Notes: generated by a model not told the origin, from the letters alone. DNA of 5,658 nucleotides from Candidatus Fischerbacteria bacterium RBG_13_37_8 (GCA_001780385.1 MFGW01000250.1:16086-21743); one strand, 5' to 3'; positions 1 to 5,032 are shown, counted from the first letter of the stretch. Translations and numbers: made by a program.

Positions 1-1
1 G

Positions 2-913
2 GATGAGTTGCATCAAGTGGGAGAATATAGTTTAATCAGAAAAATTGCAGAAGGGGGAATGGCGGATATTTATTTGGCAATGAAGCAAGGGATGAGTGGT
101 TTTCGCAAATTACTTGTAGTAAAGCTGATAAATAATGTTTTTTCACGGTCGGAGGATTTCATAAAGCGTTTTATGGATGAAGCGAAAATATGTGCACATT
201 TAAATCATGCCAACATAGTGCAGGTATATGATCATGGTAATTACCGGGGGCAACTTTATATTACCATGGAATATGTCGAGGGTGAGAATTTAGCGCATAT
301 CATTAAGAATAGCAAGGGAAGTTCGTTGCCGGAATCGCTGGTGCTTTATATTGCGCAGGAAATATGCTATGGATTAAGTTATGCACATAGCGCCAAGGAT
401 GATAAAGGGAGGGCTTTGCATATTATTCACAGAGATATTTCACCGCATAATATACTTATCAGCACACAGGGGGAGGTAAAGATCGCAGATTTTGGGGTTG
501 CGAAAGCAACGATCAGTCATCATAATACAGCGGATAAGGTACTTGTGGGGAAATTGTTGTATATGTCGCCAGAGCAGGTAAATGGAACAGCTTTCCCGTC
601 ATCGGATATCTTCAGTGTTGGTGTGATCATATATGAAATGCTTACAGGGGAACATCCCTATATAAAGAATGATGAACTATCTTCACCGCTGGAGATAATA
701 AAAGCGCTTACACGCAATGACTACCGGCCGATAGGAAAGGACACGGAATACATGAAGGAATTAGAAAGAATACTATTGAAAGCTTTATCGCGAGACAAGC
801 AGGACAGGTACTCTTCCGCTGATGAATTACTTTCAGATTTACTTGACCTGCCATGGGCAGGAAGTCAGAGAGCGTTGAAAAAATTTCTCGAGCAGTACCC
901 CAGGAACAGCTAA
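2..913 (+). CDS. Eukaryotic-type Ser/Thr protein kinase (5' partial)
   Basis: This is a protein kinase that would transfer ATP phosphate to Ser/Thr of unidentified cytoplasmic proteins. Numbering from the TTG at position 8, the kinase subdomains appear in order: glycine-rich loop AEGGMADIYLA (14-24), ATP-binding Lys39 in VVKLI, helix-C Glu58, catalytic loop HRDISPHN (Asp143, Asn148), DFG Asp161, and MSPEQ (Glu189) in place of APE. All catalytic residues are present, so it should be active. The variant HRDxSPxN is common in Pkn2/Stk-like kinases of myxobacteria and planctomycetes. The protein ends about 10 residues after the kinase fold, with no transmembrane segment, PASTA or other sensor domain C-terminal to it. 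The frame is open through the left edge (codons GAT GAG precede the TTG), so an N-terminal extension is likely and the true start is probably outside the window. The TTG at 8 is an alternative start. Substrate unknown. Confidence 0.9.
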   Translation, partial: DELHQVGEYSLIRKIAEGGMADIYLAMKQGMSGFRKLLVVKLINNVFSRSEDFIKRFMDEAKICAHLNHANIVQVYDHGNYRGQLYITMEYVEGENLAHIIKNSKGSSLPESLVLYIAQEICYGLSYAHSAKDDKGRALHIIHRDISPHNILISTQGEVKIADFGVAKATISHHNTADKVLVGKLLYMSPEQVNGTAFPSSDIFSVGVIIYEMLTGEHPYIKNDELSSPLEIIKALTRNDYRPIGKDTEYMKELERILLKALSRDKQDRYSSADELLSDLLDLPWAGSQRALKKFLEQYPRNS

Positions 914-944
914 CTTCCTGAAACATGTTTCACGTAGAGCTGTT
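901..944. terminator. Inverted repeats in the convergent kinase/ferredoxin gap (possible terminator)
   Basis: The short gap between two convergent genes is dense in dyads. CAGGAA (901-906) can pair with TTCCTG (915-920). AACAGCT (905-911) can pair with AGCTGTT (938-944). Between them lies the 14-bp perfect palindrome TGAAACATGTTTCA (919-932). The first two stems are mutually exclusive. Neither strand shows a clean U-run directly after a stem, only CTTATTTTC on the plus side near 959. A bidirectional terminator is therefore plausible from position but not demonstrated. Confidence 0.3.
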
Positions 945-959
945 AGCGAGGTCTGTGTC

Positions 960-1211
960 TTATTTTCTTGGATTATTCGGATCTGGAACAATGCAATCAA
1001 CGGGACATACAGTTTTGCACTGCGGCTCATCATAAAAGCCAATGCACTCTGTGCATTTTTCCGGTACAATGTAATAAAAATCAGCGCTAAGGGCATCAAG
1101 TTTTTTACCGTCCACTTCATAAGGTTCGCCATTAGGATAAATGGCAGTATTGGGACAGGAAGGTTCGCATGCACCGCAGTTAATACATTCTTCATTAATC
1201 AGTAAAGCCAT
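960..1211 (-). CDS. 2[4Fe-4S] ferredoxin, Allochromatium/YfhL type
   Basis: This is a small 83-residue soluble electron carrier predicted to bind two [4Fe-4S] clusters. The first motif is CINCGACEPSCP (Cys9, 12, 15, 19). The second is CTEC-x8-CKTVCP (Cys53, 56, 65, 69), followed by VDCI with an extra Cys73. The eight-residue gap between the second and third cysteine of motif two, and the VDCI tail, are hallmarks of the Allochromatium vinosum/YfhL ferredoxin family, known for low and unequal cluster potentials. The stretch between the motifs (residues 20-52, PNGEPYEVDGKKLDAL and so on) looks longer than I recall for the Allochromatium protein. The start is secure: GGAGG (plus-strand CCTCC, 1218-1222) sits 6 nt before ATG. 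It has its own promoter and no co-transcribed neighbour, so its redox partner cannot be read from context. Confidence 0.92.
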   Translation of the reverse strand: MALLINEECINCGACEPSCPNTAIYPNGEPYEVDGKKLDALSADFYYIVPEKCTECIGFYDEPQCKTVCPVDCIVPDPNNPRK

Positions 1212-1217
1212 TTGTAA

Positions 1218-1276
1218 CCTCCAAAATGAGATAAAATTAGAATCGCTATTGTATCATGTCGCAATGTATTTGTCTA
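1218..1276 (-). promoter_or_regulatory. Promoter and Shine-Dalgarno of the ferredoxin gene
   Basis: On the minus strand, a -35 hexamer TAGACA (plus positions 1271-1276) and a -10 hexamer TACAAT (1248-1253) are separated by exactly 17 nt. A TGA precedes the -10 as an extended -10 element. Each hexamer matches the sigma-70 consensus at 5 of 6 positions. Transcription would start near 1241, giving a leader of about 30 nt that contains the strong ribosome site GGAGG (1218-1222). This is read by eye and not measured. Confidence 0.6.
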
Positions 1277-1289
1277 TCATCTTCAAATC

Positions 1290-1317
1290 AGAGGACAGTG
1301 AGCAGTGGACAGCAGGC
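1290..1317. repeat. Degenerate heptanucleotide repeat, four units
   Basis: Four consecutive 7-nt units can be read in phase: AGAGGAC, AGTGAGC, AGTGGAC, AGCAGGC, approximating AGTGGAC. They lie just upstream of the ferredoxin promoter and past the 3' end of the DUF6775-like gene. The unit differs from the GGGGACT unit of the large arrays at 3124-3465, but the 7-nt period is the same. The last unit overlaps the left arm of a small hairpin. Confidence 0.55.
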
Positions 1318-1331
1318 AGAATTAGGCCTGC
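1312..1331 (-). terminator. GC-rich hairpin after the thi4/DUF6775 unit (weak terminator candidate)
   Basis: GCAGGC (1312-1317) and GCCTGC (1326-1331) form a perfect 6-bp GC-rich stem with an 8-nt loop. It begins 13 nt past the stop codon of the minus-strand gene ending at 1345. The sequence following the hairpin in that direction (TGTCCACTGC) has no U-tract, so it is not a canonical intrinsic terminator. Its position suggests a role at the 3' end of the operon transcript. Confidence 0.3.
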
Positions 1332-1344
1332 ATGAATGTTTTGC

Positions 1345-2097
1345 TTATCTTATGAAAGCTTGGTGTTTATCGCAAAGCGTATGATAATATTGCGCGGATA
1401 ATACTTCTTCTTGCCAGTGTGAATTATAAAGGGCGCACCTCTTGTTATTGCAAAATTGAACCGCGCCTTTCAGCCAGAAAAAGTAACTCTGAAGCAGATA
1501 TCCTTTTATTACTTGAGGTACTCTGTCATCATTATAATCAAGATATTTTTCTTTATTCTGTTCGAGCCAGTTTTGTAATTCTTTGGTTAGTCCTGTTCTT
1601 GTAATCAAGGAGTATTCTTTAGGTTTTGGCGGTGCTTCTATAATTCCGGTAATTGAAATAATGCAAGGAAAGCCGAGAATAATAGAACGGAGATGATAGC
1701 GATTATCTTCCTCGAACGTTAATAATTTTCGTTCCGTTAAGATAATGTTGAGGCGTTCTTTTTTCAGAAATAAAGCAGGCCATTCAGTTCGCAGAAGCAA
1801 TTGAAATTCAAAGCCATCGTAGAGAGATTGTGAAGCTTTTGAAGAGTTTAATAAACATTTTTTTTCATATTCAATTTCAACCGGAAAAAGATGTGTATTA
1901 AGGTCTTTCTTATCAATAGAGAGAATGCGGATTGAAGCTAAGGATTGAGCAAAAGAAGCAATTTTTTCTGGTGAAGTGAGCAATTCAGAAAAATGAAAAT
2001 GCTCCACAATGCTTACAGAAATTTCTTGAAGAAAAGTGCAGTATTGTGCTATGTCCTTATTATGAAAAGGATAGTCTGTGTAAAGGTGAATACTCAT
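1345..2097 (-). CDS. DUF6775-like protein, putative metal-binding, function unknown
   Basis: This 250-residue soluble protein has no signal peptide or membrane segment. From memory, its blocks resemble the DUF6775 family (annotated as putative metallopeptidase, largely archaeal): an N-terminal IHLYTDYP strand, LYDGFEFQ (92-99), a DNRYHLR block (131-137), GFPCIISITGIIEAPPKPKEY (142-162), and a C-terminal CALYNSHWQEE (221-231). Cys216, Cys221, His227, Cys242 and His245 could form a zinc site (C-x4-C and C-x2-H). No HExxH is present, so a classical zincin peptidase is not supported. The gene starts 15 nt after the thi4 stop on the same strand and no Shine-Dalgarno is visible (the gap is AT-rich, CGTTTCATATTTTTC), so it is probably co-transcribed and translated by coupling or reinitiation. 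The family call is by recall and moderate; the biochemical role is not known. Confidence 0.75.
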   Translation of the reverse strand: MSIHLYTDYPFHNKDIAQYCTFLQEISVSIVEHFHFSELLTSPEKIASFAQSLASIRILSIDKKDLNTHLFPVEIEYEKKCLLNSSKASQSLYDGFEFQLLLRTEWPALFLKKERLNIILTERKLLTFEEDNRYHLRSIILGFPCIISITGIIEAPPKPKEYSLITRTGLTKELQNWLEQNKEKYLDYNDDRVPQVIKGYLLQSYFFWLKGAVQFCNNKRCALYNSHWQEEVLSAQYYHTLCDKHQAFIR

Positions 2098-2112
2098 GAA
2101 AAATATGAAACG

Positions 2113-2907
2113 TTAGCCCATAGCTTTTAATTTTTCCAGAGCAATATGAGCAGCTTTTTCTCCGGATAAAAGCATAGCCCCAAACGTAGGACCCATCCTC
2201 GGTAAACCGAAAACCGTGGAAACAGACATTCCTGCAACAATAAGACCAGGATGTACTTCGCTGGTATACTCAACAACTAAATCTTCTGACATTTCAACCC
2301 ACATAGCACCGAATCCTTTCATTTTTATTAATCCACGATCCTGAAGTTTTTTTACCACGCATGCATCATGCCCCGTGCAATCTATGACAAGCTTTGATTC
2401 TAAAGCAATCGGATCAACACAGGTAATTTCACGCGGTAATGCAGAAATAGGTGTCCAATTAATGACAACACCGGCAACCCTGTTTTCTTCTCTCAGCACG
2501 ATATCATCAAACATAGTCATATTTGCAAATTTAACGCCAGCATCACACGCACTTGCTATGAGCTTTGAACAGGCATGTGGTCCATCTGCTACCCATAGCC
2601 CTTTTACGTGCTCCTCACAAGGAACTCCAAGTTTTTGCAGCTCTTTTTCTGCAGGACTCCTTAAAGTAACTTTATTCATGAGATAACCACCGATCCAGAA
2701 TCCGCCACCAAGATAATTATTTCTTTCTACGATCAATACTTTGACTGATTGCTTCGCAAGTTCCCTTCCTGCAATAAGTCCGGAGGGACCCGCACCTACA
2801 ATGATAACATCAGAATTAGCATAACTGTAAAATTGTTCCAGAAACCCTTTTACAATAGCTTTTGTCACTTCAGCTTCACCGACCTGAGAGAAAATTTTTT
2901 CCGCCAT
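2113..2907 (-). CDS. thi4: Thiamine thiazole synthase Thi4 (ADP-thiazole synthase)
   Basis: Thi4 makes the ADP-bound thiazole precursor of thiamine from NAD and glycine in the cytoplasm, with iron and a sulfur donor. The 264-residue length fits the prokaryotic family. Visible features are the dinucleotide-binding motif DVIIVGAGPSGLIAG (33-47), Glu61 at the end of the second strand (VERN), the GGGFWIGG loop (67-74), TGHD (178-181), and the C-terminal signature GLPRMGPTFGAMLLSG (234-249). The residue before VDP is Cys163. It aligns with the sulfur-donating Cys205 of yeast Thi4, where methanogen sulfide-dependent enzymes have His (HVDP). This predicts a Cys-type, possibly single-turnover enzyme. 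The archaeal homologues are often labelled ribose 1,5-bisphosphate isomerase, but the Thi4 signatures favour thiazole synthase. The start is supported by AGGAG (plus strand 2915-2919) 7 nt before ATG. First gene of a two-gene unit; no TPP riboswitch recognised upstream. Confidence 0.93.
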   Translation of the reverse strand: MAEKIFSQVGEAEVTKAIVKGFLEQFYSYANSDVIIVGAGPSGLIAGRELAKQSVKVLIVERNNYLGGGFWIGGYLMNKVTLRSPAEKELQKLGVPCEEHVKGLWVADGPHACSKLIASACDAGVKFANMTMFDDIVLREENRVAGVVINWTPISALPREITCVDPIALESKLVIDCTGHDACVVKKLQDRGLIKMKGFGAMWVEMSEDLVVEYTSEVHPGLIVAGMSVSTVFGLPRMGPTFGAMLLSGEKAAHIALEKLKAMG

Positions 2908-3084
2908 TTTTTTGCTCCTAAGTATATAAATCTAAACCTGCATTTCGCAGTATTTTTAAACCACAGAGAACTTAGAGATTTTTTCTTTCATTCTCTATAG
3001 TACGCTATGGTTGTATTTATAGTTTCATTTACTCTTATTTTTGGTGCCTCTTAAAGACAGAGGCAACTCCATTGATAAATTGCG
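2908..3084 (-). other. Long thi4 5' leader with small hairpins and Shine-Dalgarno
   Basis: If the promoter at 3091-3119 is right, the thi4 mRNA carries a leader of about 175 nt. It contains a perfect 7-bp stem TGCCTCT/AGAGGCA (3045-3051 with 3059-3065, 7-nt loop), a weaker TAGAGA/TCTCTA dyad (2973-2978 with 2992-2997), and a 4-bp CTGC/GCAG stem (2938-2941 with 2947-2950). The ribosome site AGGAG is at 2915-2919. No TPP-riboswitch signatures (CTGAGA, or the CCTGATCTGG block) are found on the minus strand. No run of T follows any stem, so an attenuator is not evident. Regulation through this leader is possible but undefined. Confidence 0.35.
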
Positions 3085-3090
3085 CTCATT

Positions 3091-3119
3091 AATATAATTC
3101 ATCAGTATTAAATAGTCAA
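3091..3119 (-). promoter_or_regulatory. Sigma-70-type promoter of thi4
   Basis: On the minus strand, TTGACT (3114-3119) and TATATT (3091-3096) are separated by 17 nt. Each matches the consensus at 5 of 6 bases. The -35 lies only 4 nt from the edge of the first heptamer array, so array structure could affect RNA polymerase access. The predicted start is near 3084. Confidence 0.6.
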
Positions 3120-3123
3120 GCAT

Positions 3124-3207
3124 TGGGACTGGGGACTGGGGAATAGGGACTGGGGACTGGGGACTGGGGACTGGGGAATAGGGACTGGGGAATAGGGACT
3201 GGGGAAG
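3124..3207 (+). repeat. Heptanucleotide array 1 (GGGGACT family), 12 units
   Basis: There are twelve uninterrupted 7-nt units in one phase on the plus strand: TGGGACT, then GGGGACT, GGGGAAT, AGGGACT, three GGGGACT, GGGGAAT, AGGGACT, GGGGAAT, AGGGACT, and a terminal GGGGAAG. Every GGGGAAT is followed by AGGGACT. The units resemble the STRR1-type heptamers (CCCCAGT-like) described in heterocystous cyanobacteria; that comparison is from memory. The G-rich strand has many GGG/GGGG runs 3-4 nt apart, suitable for G-quadruplex formation. No unique spacers occur between units, so this is not a CRISPR array. Confidence 0.95.
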
Positions 3208-3367
3208 CTTAATGGACTCTTTATCTATTGTCCGCTAATAAGTATTTTCTATATCCTATCTCAGGCAAAACAGCATTCAAAATATTTCATCTTGCAAGGA
3301 CTTCAAGAATCTTGAACCCTGAACAATGGAGAGGAAGTAATAAGTAAAGAATGCTTCCCCAGTCCCT
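3194..3367. repeat. 15-bp perfect inverted repeat at the inner edges of the two arrays
   Basis: The last 15 bases of the first array with its flank (3194-3208, AGGGACTGGGGAAGC) are the exact reverse complement of the beginning of the second array (3353-3367). They enclose a 144-bp AT-rich centre (3209-3352). Outside this edge the arrays remain complementary, with register shifts, so a long hairpin or cruciform is possible. The centre has no open frame or known motif. It contains one small dyad, TTCAAGA-A-TCTTGAA (3302-3316). Confidence 0.85.
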
Positions 3368-3465
3368 AGTCCCTATTCCCCAGTCCCCAGTCCCTAGTCC
3401 CTAGTCCCTAGTCCCTATTCCCCAGTCCCCAGTCCCCAGTCCCCAGTCCCCAGTCCCCAGTCCCT
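3354..3465 (-). repeat. Heptanucleotide array 2 (inverted GGGGACT family), 16 units
   Basis: There are sixteen uninterrupted 7-nt units in one phase, in opposite orientation to array 1. On the plus strand they read CTTCCCC, then mixtures of AGTCCCT, AGTCCCC and ATTCCCC. On the minus strand the order is AGGGACT, five GGGGACT, GGGGAAT, four AGGGACT, GGGGACT, GGGGAAT, two AGGGACT, and a terminal GGGGAAG. The same unit variants, the same GGGGAAT-then-AGGGACT rule and the same unique inner unit GGGGAAG as array 1 show that the two arrays share an origin. Confidence 0.95.
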
Positions 3466-3502
3466 AATCTATTACAAGAAGATAATGTTGCTAATTCTAT
3501 TG

Positions 3503-3531
3503 TTGACTGCGATTAATTGCTATGATAGAAT
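3503..3531 (+). promoter_or_regulatory. Extended -10 promoter of the zinc-ribbon gene
   Basis: TTGACT (3503-3508) and TAGAAT (3526-3531) are spaced by 17 nt, with TGA directly before the -10. Each hexamer matches the sigma-70 consensus at 5 of 6 bases. The expected start point is about 3537-3540, immediately before the ATG at 3541, so the mRNA would have essentially no leader. Confidence 0.65.
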
Positions 3532-3540
3532 TAACTCGTT

Positions 3541-3966
3541 ATGATTATTGAATGTCCACAATGCAGTAAAAAAGCTAAACTGAATGAAGAGCTTTATCTC
3601 GATAAAATATTGCGCATAAGATGCCGTAGCTGCTTTCATATCTGGTTACTTGATCTTGCACAGGAAGATGGCAAAATCATTGCCACACCAAAAGAAGATA
3701 CCCTCCTTACCGTAGAACCAGTTGCGTTATCTGCTGAAGTGCTAGAAGCTCAAAGAATTGCACGACTTATTATATCTGAGATAAAACTTTATAACCAGGA
3801 ATTGTTTCACAGATTAAAAAGAAAAGATGAATTATTGGCTTCACTGAAAGAAGATCTAACTCTTGGACGACAACATTATAATCAAAGAATCTCACCAAAA
3901 CTCCCCGCATCTCCTGATTATTTTCAGGAAGCGGTCAAAACAATTCTTCTTGCGGACAAAGAGTGA
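3541..3966 (+). CDS. MJ0042-type zinc-ribbon protein with helical C-terminal region
   Basis: This is a 141-residue cytoplasmic protein of unknown function. Residues 1-37 form an MJ0042-like zinc ribbon: CPQC (Cys5, Cys8), then RCRSC (Cys28, Cys31) followed by Trp35, expected to bind one zinc. Residues 70-141 are charged and probably helical. They contain AQRIARLIISEIKLYNQELF and, near the end, GRQHYNQRISP and DYFQEAVKTIL. I recall similar ARLIVSDIxLYN...GRxxY...DYFxEA patterns in small zinc-ribbon proteins of Desulfobacterota and related phyla, so this may be a distinct conserved domain. The ATG start is supported because the ribbon begins directly at MIIECPQC. No Shine-Dalgarno precedes it, and the promoter -10 ends only 9 nt upstream, suggesting leaderless translation. 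It precedes lpxC by 157 bp on the same strand. A regulatory role is a guess only. Confidence 0.85.
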   Translation: MIIECPQCSKKAKLNEELYLDKILRIRCRSCFHIWLLDLAQEDGKIIATPKEDTLLTVEPVALSAEVLEAQRIARLIISEIKLYNQELFHRLKRKDELLASLKEDLTLGRQHYNQRISPKLPASPDYFQEAVKTILLADKE

Positions 3967-4029
3967 GACATTTATGCCACTTTTTAATTCATAGGGGACA
4001 GAAAAGCCTCACATAGAATTTCAGTAAAT

Positions 4030-4057
4030 TTGTGAAAATGCAGTTCCCGTGCATAAT
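4030..4057 (+). promoter_or_regulatory. Candidate lpxC promoter
   Basis: TTGTGA (4030-4035) and CATAAT (4052-4057) are spaced by 16 nt and would start transcription near 4064. A second candidate is TTGGCA (4074-4079) with TAGAAT (4099-4104), but its 19-nt spacing is suboptimal. A 5-bp dyad ATGCA/TGCAT (4038-4042 with 4050-4054) overlaps the first candidate. Neither is strong, and read-through from the zinc-ribbon gene is possible because no terminator is evident between the genes. Confidence 0.35.
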
Positions 4058-4123
4058 AACAGCAAAAATAAAGTTGGCATAAAATATGTATATAAGGATA
4101 GAATATACAAATTATTGGATGAT

Positions 4124-5032
4124 ATGATTTTTCAGAAGACGTTACAAAAAGAAGTAAGGTGCTGTGGATTAGGCCTTCATTCAGGCAAGAAGGTGAATCT
4201 TACGCTATCACCATCTGAAGAAAACAACGGGATTAGGTTCTTTCGCAAAGATAAAAAGGGAGAGATGTTAGAAGCAAAAAATGAATATGTCTCTCGTGTG
4301 AATTATGCTACCACGTTGACCAAGAATGGATTTTCCATTACTACGGTTGAACATTTATTAGCCGCAATATATGCCTTAGGAATTAGCAATATTAATATTC
4401 ATGTTGACGCGGAAGAAATCCCGATAATGGATGGGAGTGCGGCGCCTTATCTTGTTTTATTAGATGAAGCAAGTACGAAACGATTATCACAAAGGGTATC
4501 ATATTTGAAATTAATAGACACCATTCACGTAGGCAATGGTGAAAAATATTTAGAAGCAAAGCCATCTGATTCTTTTCAGATAACATATGCTATTGATTTT
4601 GATCATCCCTCAATCGGTGTGCAGGAACGAACTTTCCAGATAAAGAAAAAAATATTTCGTGAAGAAATATCTCCAGCAAGAACCTTTGGTTTTCTTAATG
4701 AAGTTGAGACAATGCGAAAAAATGGATTAGCATTAGGGGGAGGGCTTCATAATGCAATAATTTTGAGTGAGAATGCTATTTTAAATAATCGTTTGCGGTT
4801 TCAAGATGAATTTGTCAGACACAAGATACTTGATTTAATCGGGGATCTTTCATTATTAGGATATCCTATTCTAGCAGATATCAGTGCATACAAAGCCGGG
4901 CATTCATTACATTTTCAACTTGTATCGGAGATTCTCAGGAACAAGGACAAGTGGGTATTGGTGCAGGGTTTTCGCATGCCATCAGGAAAAATAGCATTTG
5001 GACAGATGCTTGCCCCTTCTTCTTCAATGTAA
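4124..5032 (+). CDS. lpxC: UDP-3-O-acyl-N-acetylglucosamine deacetylase LpxC
   Basis: LpxC is the zinc amidase that removes the acetyl group from UDP-3-O-acyl-GlcNAc, the committed step of lipid A synthesis at the cytoplasmic side of the inner membrane. Numbering from ATG 4124 gives 302 residues, typical of a stand-alone LpxC without a FabZ fusion. Visible motifs are GLGLHSGKKV (15-24), TTVEHLLAA (73-81; Glu76 as general base, His77 as zinc ligand), EIPIMDGSAAPY (98-109), SPARTFGF (183-190), and DEFVRHKILDLIGD (228-241; zinc ligands His233 and Asp237). AGHSLH (258-263) carries the catalytic-site His260. The frame stays open to a GTG at 4049, but the extra 25 residues have no counterpart in the family, and MIFQKTLQKEV fits the usual N-terminus. 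The ribosome site is weak (GGA at 4117-4119, 4 nt away). The presence of lpxC indicates an LPS-containing outer membrane. Confidence 0.95.
   Translation: MIFQKTLQKEVRCCGLGLHSGKKVNLTLSPSEENNGIRFFRKDKKGEMLEAKNEYVSRVNYATTLTKNGFSITTVEHLLAAIYALGISNINIHVDAEEIPIMDGSAAPYLVLLDEASTKRLSQRVSYLKLIDTIHVGNGEKYLEAKPSDSFQITYAIDFDHPSIGVQERTFQIKKKIFREEISPARTFGFLNEVETMRKNGLALGGGLHNAIILSENAILNNRLRFQDEFVRHKILDLIGDLSLLGYPILADISAYKAGHSLHFQLVSEILRNKDKWVLVQGFRMPSGKIAFGQMLAPSSSM

Noticed and set aside
839..1195. Minus-strand 118-residue open frame over the ferredoxin
   Set aside because: It lies in another frame of the ferredoxin gene. The cysteine motifs and ribosome site clearly select the 960-1211 frame.
1345..2097. 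Zincin-type metallopeptidase
   Set aside because: No HExxH or extended zincin motif is present. Only Cys/His clusters suggest metal binding.
2941..2983. Degenerate ACAGAGA-type repeat (CCACAGAGAACTTAGAG)
   Set aside because: Only two imperfect 7-nt units are visible, which is too few to call a repeat.
3045..3065. Intrinsic terminator
   Set aside because: The 7-bp stem is good, but neither strand has a T-run directly after it and it sits in the thi4 leader.
2908..3084. TPP riboswitch upstream of thi4
   Set aside because: The minus strand lacks the CTGAGA and CCTGATCTGG-type conserved blocks. The plus-strand CCTGAGAG at 2883-2890 is inside the thi4 coding sequence and on the wrong strand.
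3124..3465. CRISPR array
   Set aside because: The repeats are 7-nt units in direct contact with no unique spacers, and no cas gene is present.
4049..4123. Longer LpxC starting at GTG 4049
   Set aside because: The extra 25 residues do not resemble LpxC. The family N-terminus begins at the ATG at 4124.
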